Made by a program: the position numbers and the translations under genes | Shown here: positions 1 to 8,004 of the stretch, in pieces | Position numbering within the stretch: the first letter of the stretch is position 1 | Layout of the letters: every line of letters starts with the position of its first letter | The notes under the pieces: model-generated | What the model saw: the letters and a program-made list of their open reading frames with translations, nothing else | Databases searched by the model: none | Told to the model about the DNA's origin: nothing | Origin: Azospirillum thermophilum | GTDB taxonomy: Bacteria > Pseudomonadota > Alphaproteobacteria > Azospirillales > Azospirillaceae | Reading direction: 5' to 3' | Assembly: GCF_003130795.1 (NCBI RefSeq) | Contig: NZ_CP029353.1 | Coordinates: 2,371,501-2,435,500, forward strand | Length of the DNA: 64,000 nt

Positions 1-2284
1 CCAGCTCGTCGAACCGCTTCTTCATGCGGCGGTTGAACTCGCGCGTCACGCCCCACTGGCGGGTCGGACGGGTGCGGAACTGCGCCAGGATGCTGAAGCC
101 GCTGTCCGCCAGCTTGTCGACGCCCAGCACCTCCAGCGGGGCCAGGATGTCGGCGGCATACTGCGCCTCCTTCTGGATCTCCGCCCCGATCTCCTTCAGC
201 ACCGCGATCACCCGGTCCGGATCCTCGCTGTAGGACACCGTCACGTTGAAGGTGGTGTTAGAGAAGTCCTTGCTCATGTTCTTGACGGTGGTGACGGCGC
301 TGAAGGGGATGGAATGCACCGCCCCCGCCCCGTCGCGCAGCCGGATCGAGCGGATGGAGATCGCCTCGACCGTGCCGGAATGGCCGCCGCCGACATCGAC
401 CACGTCGCCGACCGACACCGTGTCCTCGAACAGGATGAACAGGCCGGTGATGATGTCCTTGACCAGCGTCTGCGATCCGAAACCGATGGCGAGGCCGACC
501 ACGCCGGCGCCGGCCAGCAGCGGCGCGATGTTCACCCCCAGCTCGGACAAGGTGATCAGCGACACCATGGTGACCAGCAGGATCAGGAAGGCGTTGCGCA
601 GCAGCGGCAGCAGGGTGCGGACGCGGGCACTGCGCTCGATGCGCGTGCCGTTGCGGTCGGTGGTGGCGAGGAAGCGCTCGATCAGCGCGCTGACCACCTC
701 CCAGGCGATAACCGCGCCGGCCAGCAGCAGCGAGATGGACACCACGCTGCCCAGGATGCGGCGGCCGATCGCCGACTCCACCCAGACGGTGGTGTTGATG
801 CCCCAGCCATGCAGGATGACCATCAGCGCGATCACCCAGATCGCCACCTTGGAGACCCGCTGGACGATCGGGACGTAGAGCGAGGCGCGCTCGTGGAGCT
901 GCGGCAGGTTGCGCCGCAGTCCCTGGTTCATGTGCAGGCCGCGCCGCAGCAGGCGGTTGATCAGCGTGACGGCATAGCGGGCGACGAGCGCCGTCACGAT
1001 GGTGATGGCGGTGGCGCGGGCCAGATACTCGAACCCGCCATAGACGTTCAGCACCCACACGCCGAAGGTCACGACCACGTAGAGGATCGCCAGGATGTGC
1101 CAGATGTCGGCGAAGCGCCGGCGGGCGGAGCGCAGGACGGCCCCCTGCCCCTCGGACTCGCGCTCCGCGGTGGCGGCCGGGTCGCCGTCGCCGGACAGCG
1201 GGTTGCCGCGCATCCAGTCGGCGACCAGCGTCCGGTTCTGCAGGATCAGCACGATCAGCATGCCGGCGATGACGAGGCCCAGCAGCTTCAGGAAGGCCCC
1301 GTAGGCGCCGAGCGGCAGGCCCAGCACATAGGCGGCCTCGGCGATGAAATAGCCGTAGACGGCGGCGGCGGCCATGCGCCGCGCCCAGATGTAGGCCCGC
1401 CACGCCCCGGCGTCGCTGGTATGGATCAGCCGCAGGTTGGGCGCGTCGGGCGCGATGGTCATGCGCACCAGGATCAGCAGGAGCTGGGTGATGACCGTGG
1501 CGTTGATCACCGCCAGCGCCACCAGCCGGACGCGCGGCGGCGGCTCGCTGACCGACAGCACGCCGTAGCCGACCACGACGAAGGCGGCGAGCGGCGCCAG
1601 CTCAAGCAGCGCGCGGCCCAGCAGCAGCGGGATGCGCACCAGCGTGGAGGGCACCTTGCGCGCCGCCAGCGCCCGCCGCGGCCGGCCGAGCAGCCAGGCG
1701 ACGAAGCGCTCGATGATGCCGCCGGCGCCGAGGATGATCAGGAGCTGCACGCCGATCTGCGCCCAGCGGTCGCGGGCCGACGGGTCCTCCATCTGGCGCC
1801 GCGCCCAGTCCGCGGTGGCCGGCAGGTCGGCGAAGACGTTGCCGACCTGGACGAGCTGGCGGCTCAGCACGTCCATCCGCTGCGCCACGAAGGACAGCGC
1901 CTGCGCCCCGATCGTCTCGGGCAGGGCGGCGCTTCCCTCCGCCGCCTTGGCCTGCTCCGTCCCCTTCTGGGCGACGACCAGCACGCGGAGCTGCTCGACC
2001 AGCCGGGCGCGGGTGTCGGGATTCTCCAGCGTGGCGATCATCGCGTCGAGCTGCTGCGGCGTCAGGTCGCCGGCCACCGAAGCCGCCGCGGCCGTGCCGG
2101 CCGGCGCGCCGGCAGCAGGGGCCGCGGGAGCGGCGGGTGCGGGGGCCGGCCCCTGGGCGAAGCCGGTCGACGGCAGGGCGAGGACCAGCGCCGCCAGCAG
2201 CAGGGCGACAAGCGCCGGCCTCCGGCAGGCGGTCAGGCGGTCAAACAGAGAAGGGCGCGCGCAGTGCATCCCGGAACGATCCAT
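1..2284 (-). CDS. MscS-family mechanosensitive ion channel, 3' end outside window
   Basis: The minus-strand frame is open from 2284 to the window edge (at least 761 residues), so the C-terminus is missing. An N-terminal signal peptide (hydrophobic stretch LLLAALVLALPSTGFAQ) leads into an Ala/Pro-rich linker and a long periplasmic helical part. Several membrane segments follow, then the MscS core. The pore helix is visible as GVNIAPLLAGAGVVGLAIGFG followed by SQTLVKD, and the beta domain as EDTVSVGDVV and HSGTVEAISIRSIRLRD. Large MscS proteins of this type release solutes at the inner membrane on hypo-osmotic shock. The start could be 2284 or the next ATG at 2269. The family is certain; the exact subtype (MscK- or YbdG-like) is not. 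Confidence 0.93.
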   Translation of the reverse strand, partial: MDRSGMHCARPSLFDRLTACRRPALVALLLAALVLALPSTGFAQGPAPAPAAPAAPAAGAPAGTAAAASVAGDLTPQQLDAMIATLENPDTRARLVEQLRVLVVAQKGTEQAKAAEGSAALPETIGAQALSFVAQRMDVLSRQLVQVGNVFADLPATADWARRQMEDPSARDRWAQIGVQLLIILGAGGIIERFVAWLLGRPRRALAARKVPSTLVRIPLLLGRALLELAPLAAFVVVGYGVLSVSEPPPRVRLVALAVINATVITQLLLILVRMTIAPDAPNLRLIHTSDAGAWRAYIWARRMAAAAVYGYFIAEAAYVLGLPLGAYGAFLKLLGLVIAGMLIVLILQNRTLVADWMRGNPLSGDGDPAATAERESEGQGAVLRSARRRFADIWHILAILYVVVTFGVWVLNVYGGFEYLARATAITIVTALVARYAVTLINRLLRRGLHMNQGLRRNLPQLHERASLYVPIVQRVSKVAIWVIALMVILHGWGINTTVWVESAIGRRILGSVVSISLLLAGAVIAWEVVSALIERFLATTDRNGTRIERSARVRTLLPLLRNAFLILLVTMVSLITLSELGVNIAPLLAGAGVVGLAIGFGSQTLVKDIITGLFILFEDTVSVGDVVDVGGGHSGTVEAISIRSIRLRDGAGAVHSIPFSAVTTVKNMSKDFSNTTFNVTVSYSEDPDRVIAVLKEIGAEIQKEAQYAADILAPLEVLGVDKLADSGFSILAQFRTRPTRQWGVTREFNRRMKKRFDEL

Positions 2285-2405
2285 CCATAGGCTTGGTCAA
2301 GCTCCGGGAAGTTAGTCCCCAAGGTCCCGCTTGCCAACCCGCGCGGTCTGACCTTTTTGAGGCGCAGCGATGCCGGGAGCGTCCGCAGGCTGGATTCGGC
2401 GGGCG

Positions 2406-3752
2406 CTACGGCTGCTTGCGCAGCGGACTGCCGTTCTGCTTCAGGAGCTGCGCCTCGGAGCAGCGGCGCATGTGCTCGGGAAACTCCGCGTCGGGCCCGA
2501 TGACCGGCCCGGCGACATAGGAGACGCCCGCCTCCTCGGCCGCATGGAGCATCACCGCGTTGCGCACCCCCTCGACATAGGTGAAGAGCCCGGACTTGCG
2601 GGCGGACTGGCAGAGCAGCCGCATGCGGTCGGTCGCCTGGTGGTCGGTGACGCGCGGGTCGAAGCACAGCCCCGCGCCCCGTATCCCCGCCTGGGCGCAG
2701 GTGTGGAGGTCCATGGCCTCGTCGGCGATCTGCACCATCACCGCCCGGGCGAACGGGCGCAGCAGGGCCGCGAGCTCCGCCAGCCGGCCATAGGGCACGC
2801 CACCCGGCAGGTCCAGCAGCTCGAACGCCAGAAAGCTGCGCAGATGCTCGGGAATGGCCTGGCACTGCTCGATGTAGAGGCGCCGGTTGCGCTGGACGGC
2901 GAGGGTGTCGAAATGGACCGGAATGGTCTGGGCGTAGCGGAACTTGTTGGCGTAGAGGTCGACGTAGATCTCCACGGCCGAGGCCAGCGCCTCATGGTCG
3001 AAGGCGACGGCCGCCCGTTCCCGGTCGAGGCCGCCGGCGCTGCGCAGGGCCAGATACCGTGCCGTCTCGGCGTCCGGGCGGCAGGCGTAGGTGGAGATGA
3101 CCTTCTTGTGCGTATCGAAATAGGGCCGGAAGAGGACCGAAGGCGCCGGGAGCTTCGTCCGGGCGACGGACAGGCGGCGCACCGCCGGCTCATCCCCGGT
3201 GGCCTCCCCACCCACTCCGCCGCCCTCTGCGCCGTCTTCGAGGCCGCGGGCGGCCAGCACCGCGCGGTCCAGCAGCTCGTCAAGGTGCGCCTTCTCGACC
3301 ATCACGCCGCCGTCGATCTGCAGGACCGCGGTCCGCACGGTCACCCGATGAAGATCGCTGTTGCCGAGCAGCGCGCTGTGCAGGTTGGCGACAATCTTGC
3401 CGCAGACGAGCTGCGCCGCCGGCTTGTCCAGTACCGCGAAGACGACGACATAGTCGGAATCGTTGAGCCGGAACCACAGGTCGTTGGGCGACAGCACGCG
3501 CTGAAGCGCCCGGCAGGTGTAGTCGTGGACACGGTCCTTGACCGCCTCCCAGCGGGAGCCGAGTTCCTCGCGGATGTCCGCAAGGCCGATGAGGTGGATG
3601 CAGCCGGCGGTGACGCGGCGTCCTCCCGACAGGAGCTCCCTCGCCTTGTTGCGGAAGCTGTCGTCGATCGGGACCGGTTCGGCGGCGGTCGCCTGCTGCG
3701 GCAACGGCTCGCCATGGGGACGCCCCTGCTCCGATGGCATCGTCGTCATCAT
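2406..3752 (-). CDS. Degenerate GGDEF/EAL-like protein
   Basis: 448 residues from ATG 3752, chosen because a GGAGG lies six bases upstream; an in-frame GTG at 3758 overlaps that site. The N-terminal half has the hydrophobic strand pattern of a GGDEF fold (WFRLNDSDYVVVF) but no GG(D/E)EF motif. The C-terminal half aligns in outline with EAL domains: FELLDLP where the second catalytic Glu region would be, VMVQIADEAMDL in place of the DDFGTG stretch, TYVEGVRN in place of AEGVE, and GVSYVAGPVIG near the end. The metal-binding residues are absent, so c-di-GMP hydrolysis is unlikely. A binding or scaffolding role is an inference. It is monocistronic and its upstream side faces the molybdoenzyme gene. 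Confidence 0.75.
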   Translation of the reverse strand: MMTTMPSEQGRPHGEPLPQQATAAEPVPIDDSFRNKARELLSGGRRVTAGCIHLIGLADIREELGSRWEAVKDRVHDYTCRALQRVLSPNDLWFRLNDSDYVVVFAVLDKPAAQLVCGKIVANLHSALLGNSDLHRVTVRTAVLQIDGGVMVEKAHLDELLDRAVLAARGLEDGAEGGGVGGEATGDEPAVRRLSVARTKLPAPSVLFRPYFDTHKKVISTYACRPDAETARYLALRSAGGLDRERAAVAFDHEALASAVEIYVDLYANKFRYAQTIPVHFDTLAVQRNRRLYIEQCQAIPEHLRSFLAFELLDLPGGVPYGRLAELAALLRPFARAVMVQIADEAMDLHTCAQAGIRGAGLCFDPRVTDHQATDRMRLLCQSARKSGLFTYVEGVRNAVMLHAAEEAGVSYVAGPVIGPDAEFPEHMRRCSEAQLLKQNGSPLRKQP

Positions 3753-3971
3753 GGTCACCCTCCGCGCATGGCCTCCGGCGGACCATCGTCCCGCACCGGA
3801 AGGCCGCGGGCTTTTTCGGAGATCTGCTTATACTGCTGATTGATGGTGTATCCGCGGAAGTTGCGGAACCGTTAAGTGAGCGCCTAGGATTTCCCCTGAT
3901 TGCCGCCGTCCCCCGGGGCCGGGACTGCAACGGCCGCATCGAGGACGGGCGGACCATGAGGAAGGAGCGGG

Positions 3972-4691
3972 ATGATGACCGGGGACAGGGACCGGCCAGG
4001 AACGGGCCGGCATGAGGAGGCTCCGGACGACGCTGTCAGGACCGACGGCGCGGTGCGCGACAAGCTGGTTGCGGCCAAGGAGCGCTGGGCGCGCGACGGC
4101 CGGGCGCTGACCGGCACGACGGCCGATCCGGCGCGCGACCGGCTGCCGCCCGGACAGCGGCTGGTGGAGGACTGGCCGGTGCTCGACCTCGGCGTGCAGC
4201 CGCGGGTGACGACCGGCAACTGGAGCCTGACCGTGGACGGGCTGGTGGAGAACCCGCTGCGCTGGAGCTGGGACGATTTCCAGGCGCAGCCGCAGGAGCG
4301 CTTCCTGTCGGACATCCATTGCGTCACCACCTGGTCGCGCTACGACAACACCTGGCAGGGGGTGAGCGCCCGCCACCTGCTGTCGGTCGTCCGCCCGAAG
4401 CCGGAGGCGCGCTTCGTCCTGTTCCACGCCTATGACGGCTACACGACCAACGTGGCGCTGGAGGATTTCGCGGCGGACGATGTGCTGCTGGCGACGAGTT
4501 GGGAGGGGCAGCCGATCAGCCGCGACCATGGCGGGCCGGTGCGGGTGGTGGTGCCGAAGCTCTATTTCTGGAAGAGCGCCAAATGGGTGAAGCGGATCGA
4601 GCTGCTGGCCGAGGACCGCAAGGGCTACTGGGAGGTCCGCGGCTACCACAACCACGCCGATCCCTGGACGGAGGAGCGCTACTCGGACTGA
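3972..4691 (+). CDS. Sulfite-oxidase-like molybdopterin-dependent oxidoreductase
   Basis: 239 residues; AAGGAG at 3962-3967 precedes two consecutive ATGs (3972, 3975). The protein is a single oxidoreductase molybdopterin domain. It contains PRVTTGNWSLTVDGLVENPLRWSWDDF, the DIHCVTTWSRYDNTWQGV segment whose Cys should ligate molybdenum, then the DGYTTNVALEDF and HGGPVRVVVPKLYFWKSAKWVKRIEL parts typical of the fold. The C-terminus GYWEVRGYHNHADPW matches the short bacterial sulfite-oxidase-like family. No Tat signal or haem domain is seen, so it is probably cytosolic and its substrate is unknown. The gene stands alone; the structured region at 4699-4753 begins eight bases after its stop codon. 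Confidence 0.88.
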   Translation: MMTGDRDRPGTGRHEEAPDDAVRTDGAVRDKLVAAKERWARDGRALTGTTADPARDRLPPGQRLVEDWPVLDLGVQPRVTTGNWSLTVDGLVENPLRWSWDDFQAQPQERFLSDIHCVTTWSRYDNTWQGVSARHLLSVVRPKPEARFVLFHAYDGYTTNVALEDFAADDVLLATSWEGQPISRDHGGPVRVVVPKLYFWKSAKWVKRIELLAEDRKGYWEVRGYHNHADPWTEERYSD

Positions 4692-4698
4692 GGCCGGC

Positions 4699-4753
4699 CC
4701 CTGCGGCAAAATGCAGCGTTTTGCGTCATGTCATTTCACTTTTTGCCGCAGGG
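4699..4753 (+). promoter_or_regulatory. Long inverted repeat with alternative pairing, upstream of korA
   Basis: CCCTGCGGCAAAA at 4699-4711 pairs perfectly over 13 bp with TTTTGCCGCAGGG at 4741-4753 across a 29-base loop. The 3' end of the first arm (GCAAAA) can instead pair with TTTTGC at 4720-4725, giving two mutually exclusive hairpins. The distal arm ends 58 bases before the korA start. It could terminate the upstream molybdoenzyme transcript, act as an operator, or serve as an attenuating leader for korAB. The pairing is seen; the function is inference. Confidence 0.5.
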
Positions 4754-4811
4754 CCGCACTCTCCCTCGCCGTTCGGGCGCTTCTAACGGGACGCAGAGGG
4801 GACAAGAGCTC

Positions 4812-6533
4812 ATGGCAGTGGATTCGGTCACGATCGCCCTGGTGGGCAGCGGCGGGGCCGGCGTCATGACCGCCGGTCAGATGCTGCTGGATGCCGCGGC
4901 CGCCGTGGGGTGGTACGGGTTGATGTCGCGGTCCTCCGGTCCGCAGATCCGCGGCGGCGAGGCGGCGGCGATGGTGCGGCTCTCCCCCTCTCCGGTCCAT
5001 GGCCCGGGCGACCGGTTCGACCTGATCGTCGCGTTCGACTGGCAGAATGTCGAGCGCTTCGCCGCCGAGCTGCCGCTGTCGGCCGACAGCGTGATCGTCA
5101 CCGACCCGGCGCAGGGTGCCGTGCCGGCGGTGCTGGCGGCCAGCGGCGCCCGCATCATCGAGATGCCGATCAAGGAACTCGCCGCCCGCATCGCCGGCGG
5201 GCGCGTCAACATGGTCGGGCTCGGCGCCGTCGCCCAAACCGTCGGGCTGCCGCGCGCCGGCATCGACGCGGTGATCGCCAAGGCGCTGGGCAAGAAGGGC
5301 GAGGCCGCGATCCAGGCCTCCAACGCCGGCTACGACGCCGGGGCGAAGGAGGCCGCGGGCTGGGGCCTCGGGCTGGAGCTGGCGGCGCCGCAGGGAACGG
5401 GCGCGGTGCGCTGGAACATCTCCGGCAACGAGGCGGCCGGGCTCGGCGCGCTGAAGGGCGGCGTGCGCTTCTGCGCGGCCTATCCCATCACCCCGGCGAC
5501 CGAGATCCTGGAATGGCTCGCCCCCAACCTGGCGCGGACCGGCGGCACGCTGGTCCAGGCGGAGGACGAGCTGGCCTCCATCACCATGTGCCTCGGCGCC
5601 TCCTTCGGCGGGGTGCCGTCGCTGACCGCCACCGCCGGGCCGGGGCTGTCGCTGATGACCGAGGCCATCGGGCTGGGGGTCGCGTCGGAAACGCCGGTGG
5701 TGATCATCGACGTGCAGCGCGGCGGCCCGTCCACCGGCATCCCGACCAAGTCGGAGCAGTCCGACCTCAACATCGCGGTCTACGGCCTGCACGGCGACGC
5801 GCCGCATCTGGTGGTCGGCCCGACCTCCATCGGCGACTGCCTGTTCACCGCCCAATGGGCGGTGCATCTGGCCGAGGCGCTGCAGACCCCCTGCATCATG
5901 CTGTCCGACCAGTCGCTGGGCCAGGCCCGCGCGGTGATCGACCGTCCGGCCGACGCTCCCTTCACGGCCGGGCGGTTGCTGGCCGAGGGGCTGGACGGCG
6001 AGGCGAGGTACAAGCGCTATGCCGACACCCCGTCGGGCATCTCGCCGGTCGCCATTCCGGGCATGCCCGGCGGCGAGCACACCGCCGACGGGCTGGAGCA
6101 TGCGGAGAGCGCCCTGCCCTCCTCCCAGGCGGCCGACCACCAGACGCAGCTCGACAAGCGGCTGCGCAAGCTGACGGCCTTCGACTTCGGCCCGCACTGG
6201 GCGGAGATCGAGGGCGAGGGCGAGGTCGCCGTGGTCACCTGGGGCTCGGCCACCGGCCCGGCGCGCGAGGCGGTGAAGCGGCTGGAGGCGGCGGGCGGCA
6301 AGGCCCGGCTGGTCGCCATCCGCCTGCTGGCGCCCGTCCAGCCGGCGAAGCTGGCGCAGGCGCTGGAGGGCGTCACCAGGGTCCTGGTGGTGGAACAGAC
6401 GCACGGCGCGCAGTTCCACAAGTTCCTGCGGGCGCATTACGACCTGCCGGGCTCCGTGACGGTGTTCAGCCGGCCCGGACCGCTGCCCATCCGTGCCCGC
6501 GAGGTGCACGAGGCGCTTCTTTCCCTGATTTGA
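4812..6533 (+). CDS. korA: 2-oxoacid:ferredoxin oxidoreductase, fused gamma-alpha subunit
   Basis: 573 residues from ATG 4812. An upstream in-frame ATG at 4728 would put the start inside the leader hairpin and is rejected. Residues about 1-190 form the gamma domain (GSGGAG at 12-17; SRSSGPQIRGGEAAAMVRLS). The alpha domain follows with AYPITPATEILEWL from about 223, QAEDELASITMCLGAS, TATAGPGLSLMTEAIG and GGPSTGIPTKSEQSDL, then the C-terminal transketolase-like domain ending PIRAREVHEALLSL. The complex oxidatively decarboxylates a 2-oxoacid (most like 2-oxoglutarate) with CoA and reduces ferredoxin. It forms an operon with korB (34-base gap) and a ferritin-like gene. Substrate specificity cannot be read from sequence alone. 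Confidence 0.93.
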   Translation: MAVDSVTIALVGSGGAGVMTAGQMLLDAAAAVGWYGLMSRSSGPQIRGGEAAAMVRLSPSPVHGPGDRFDLIVAFDWQNVERFAAELPLSADSVIVTDPAQGAVPAVLAASGARIIEMPIKELAARIAGGRVNMVGLGAVAQTVGLPRAGIDAVIAKALGKKGEAAIQASNAGYDAGAKEAAGWGLGLELAAPQGTGAVRWNISGNEAAGLGALKGGVRFCAAYPITPATEILEWLAPNLARTGGTLVQAEDELASITMCLGASFGGVPSLTATAGPGLSLMTEAIGLGVASETPVVIIDVQRGGPSTGIPTKSEQSDLNIAVYGLHGDAPHLVVGPTSIGDCLFTAQWAVHLAEALQTPCIMLSDQSLGQARAVIDRPADAPFTAGRLLAEGLDGEARYKRYADTPSGISPVAIPGMPGGEHTADGLEHAESALPSSQAADHQTQLDKRLRKLTAFDFGPHWAEIEGEGEVAVVTWGSATGPAREAVKRLEAAGGKARLVAIRLLAPVQPAKLAQALEGVTRVLVVEQTHGAQFHKFLRAHYDLPGSVTVFSRPGPLPIRAREVHEALLSLI

Positions 6534-6567
6534 CCCGGCCCTCATCCGATCCGGCGGAGCAGACTCC

Positions 6568-7407
6568 ATGGATACGCATCTGAAAGACGGCGCCGCCCCC
6601 GTCCCGGGCGACTACAAGTCGGACGTCAAGCCCATCTGGTGCCCGGGCTGCGGCGACTATTCCGTGCTGGCCGGCATCACCCGCGCCATGGCGGCGATGG
6701 GGCTGGAGCGCCACAACACCGCGGTGGTGTCCGGCATCGGCTGCTCGTCGCGCATTCCGGCCTACACCAGCGTCTACGGCTTCCACGGCGTGCACGGCCG
6801 GGCGCTGGCGGTGGCGTCGGGGCTGAAGCTGGCCCGGCCCGACCTGACGGTGCTGGTGTTCGGCGGCGACGGCGACGGCTTCTCCATCGGCGGCAACCAC
6901 TTCCTGCACGCCTGCCGCCGCAACGTCGACCTGACCTACATCGTCATGGACAACCAGGTCTACGGCATGACCAAGGGACAGGCCTCGCCCACCACCGAGG
7001 CCGACTGGTGCGAGAGCAAGCTGACGCCGGAGGGGCCGGGGGTGAACCCGATCCAGCCGGTGGCGCTCGCCCTGTCCTGCGGCGCCAACTTCGTCGCCCG
7101 CGGCTATTCCGGCGATCCCAACGAGGTGGCGCGGCTGATCGTGGAGGGGGTGAGGCATCCCGGCTTCGCGGTCATCCATGTCCTGAGCCCCTGCGTCACC
7201 TTCCGGCCGGAGCAGCGGAGCTGGAAGGGCGCCGTCCACCCCTACGGCCGCGAGCCGACGGACGATCCGGCGCAGGCGATGCGCGCGGTGCTGGAGGATG
7301 ACGGCTTCGGGCTCGGCATCTTCCTGGCCGGCAACCGCCGCCCCTTCCACCCTGCCGTCGCCGCCACCGCCGGCATCGCCGAGATCGAGGAGGGCTTCGC
7401 CGTATGA
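6568..7407 (+). CDS. korB: 2-oxoacid:ferredoxin oxidoreductase beta subunit
   Basis: 279 residues. The thiamine-diphosphate-binding subunit shows the CPGCGDYSVL cluster region at residues 25-34, GIGCSSR, and the TPP motif running from GGDGDGFSIGG (about residue 98) to MDNQVYGMTKGQASPT about 30 residues later. The C-terminal HVLSPCVTF segment carries the third conserved Cys. Together with CPGCG this matches the single [4Fe-4S] cluster of the short-type beta subunit. The stop codon overlaps the start of the ferritin-like gene by ATGA, so the three genes are almost certainly co-transcribed. No ferredoxin or delta subunit is encoded alongside. Confidence 0.93.
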   Translation: MDTHLKDGAAPVPGDYKSDVKPIWCPGCGDYSVLAGITRAMAAMGLERHNTAVVSGIGCSSRIPAYTSVYGFHGVHGRALAVASGLKLARPDLTVLVFGGDGDGFSIGGNHFLHACRRNVDLTYIVMDNQVYGMTKGQASPTTEADWCESKLTPEGPGVNPIQPVALALSCGANFVARGYSGDPNEVARLIVEGVRHPGFAVIHVLSPCVTFRPEQRSWKGAVHPYGREPTDDPAQAMRAVLEDDGFGLGIFLAGNRRPFHPAVAATAGIAEIEEGFAV

Positions 7408-7937
7408 AGACCAAGATTCAGGGCGGCGCCACCGGCGTCGGACTCTTCCTCGCCCACGCCATGGAGCTGGAGCGCGAGGCCGCCGAGCGCTATGACGAGC
7501 TGGCCGACAGCATGGAGGCGCACAACAACCCCGAGGTCGCGAAGCTGTTCCGCGACCTGGGCGGCTATTCCCGCAAGCATGCCGAGGAGGTGCGGCAGAT
7601 CGCGGAGGAGTACGGCCCGCTGCCCAAGGTCGCGCCCTGGGAGTTCGACTGGGGCAATGCCACGGAGTCGCCGGAGGCCGCGAGCTTCGAGCATGCCCAT
7701 TACCTGATGCGCCCGCACCATGCGCTGAAGATGGCGCTGATGAGCGAGCAGCAGGGGGCGCATTACTACGCCTCCGTCGCCGCCGAGACGGAGGATCCCG
7801 ACGTCGCCCGCCTCGCCCGCGAGTTTGCCGGCGAGGAGGAGGGCCACGTCACCCTCGTCCGCAAATGGCTGGAGCGCTATCCCGCCCCCAGGGACGACTG
7901 GGACGAGGATCCGGATCCGCCGAACGTGGCGGAGTGA
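7404..7937 (+). CDS. Ferritin-like/rubrerythrin-type diiron protein
   Basis: 177 residues; starts inside the korB stop (ATGA). Two helical hairpins with regularly spaced Glu and His are visible: AMELEREAAERYDELADSM near residues 19-37 with KHAEEV near 58-63, then MALMSEQQGAHYYASVAAE and FAGEEEGHVTLVRKWLERY. This is the repeated E-x(about 30)-ExxH arrangement of ferritin-like diiron carboxylate proteins. There is no rubredoxin domain: the Cys-pair motif is absent. Family members handle peroxide or store iron. Translational coupling to KorAB suggests protection of oxygen-sensitive Fe-S chemistry or iron supply, which is inference. Confidence 0.82.
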   Translation: MKTKIQGGATGVGLFLAHAMELEREAAERYDELADSMEAHNNPEVAKLFRDLGGYSRKHAEEVRQIAEEYGPLPKVAPWEFDWGNATESPEAASFEHAHYLMRPHHALKMALMSEQQGAHYYASVAAETEDPDVARLAREFAGEEEGHVTLVRKWLERYPAPRDDWDEDPDPPNVAE

Positions 7938-8004
7938 CCAGGCACGGCGGCTGGATCAGGCAGTCCCTGCCAGGCGCAGGTGTGATGAGGGTGGCGCCGC
8001 CCCC

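Noticed and set aside
314..2290. Long plus-strand open frame antisense to the MscS gene
   Set aside because: Its protein is a low-complexity Asp/Gln/Arg/His-rich sequence typical of antisense frames in GC-rich genes; the minus-strand frame encodes recognisable MscS domains.
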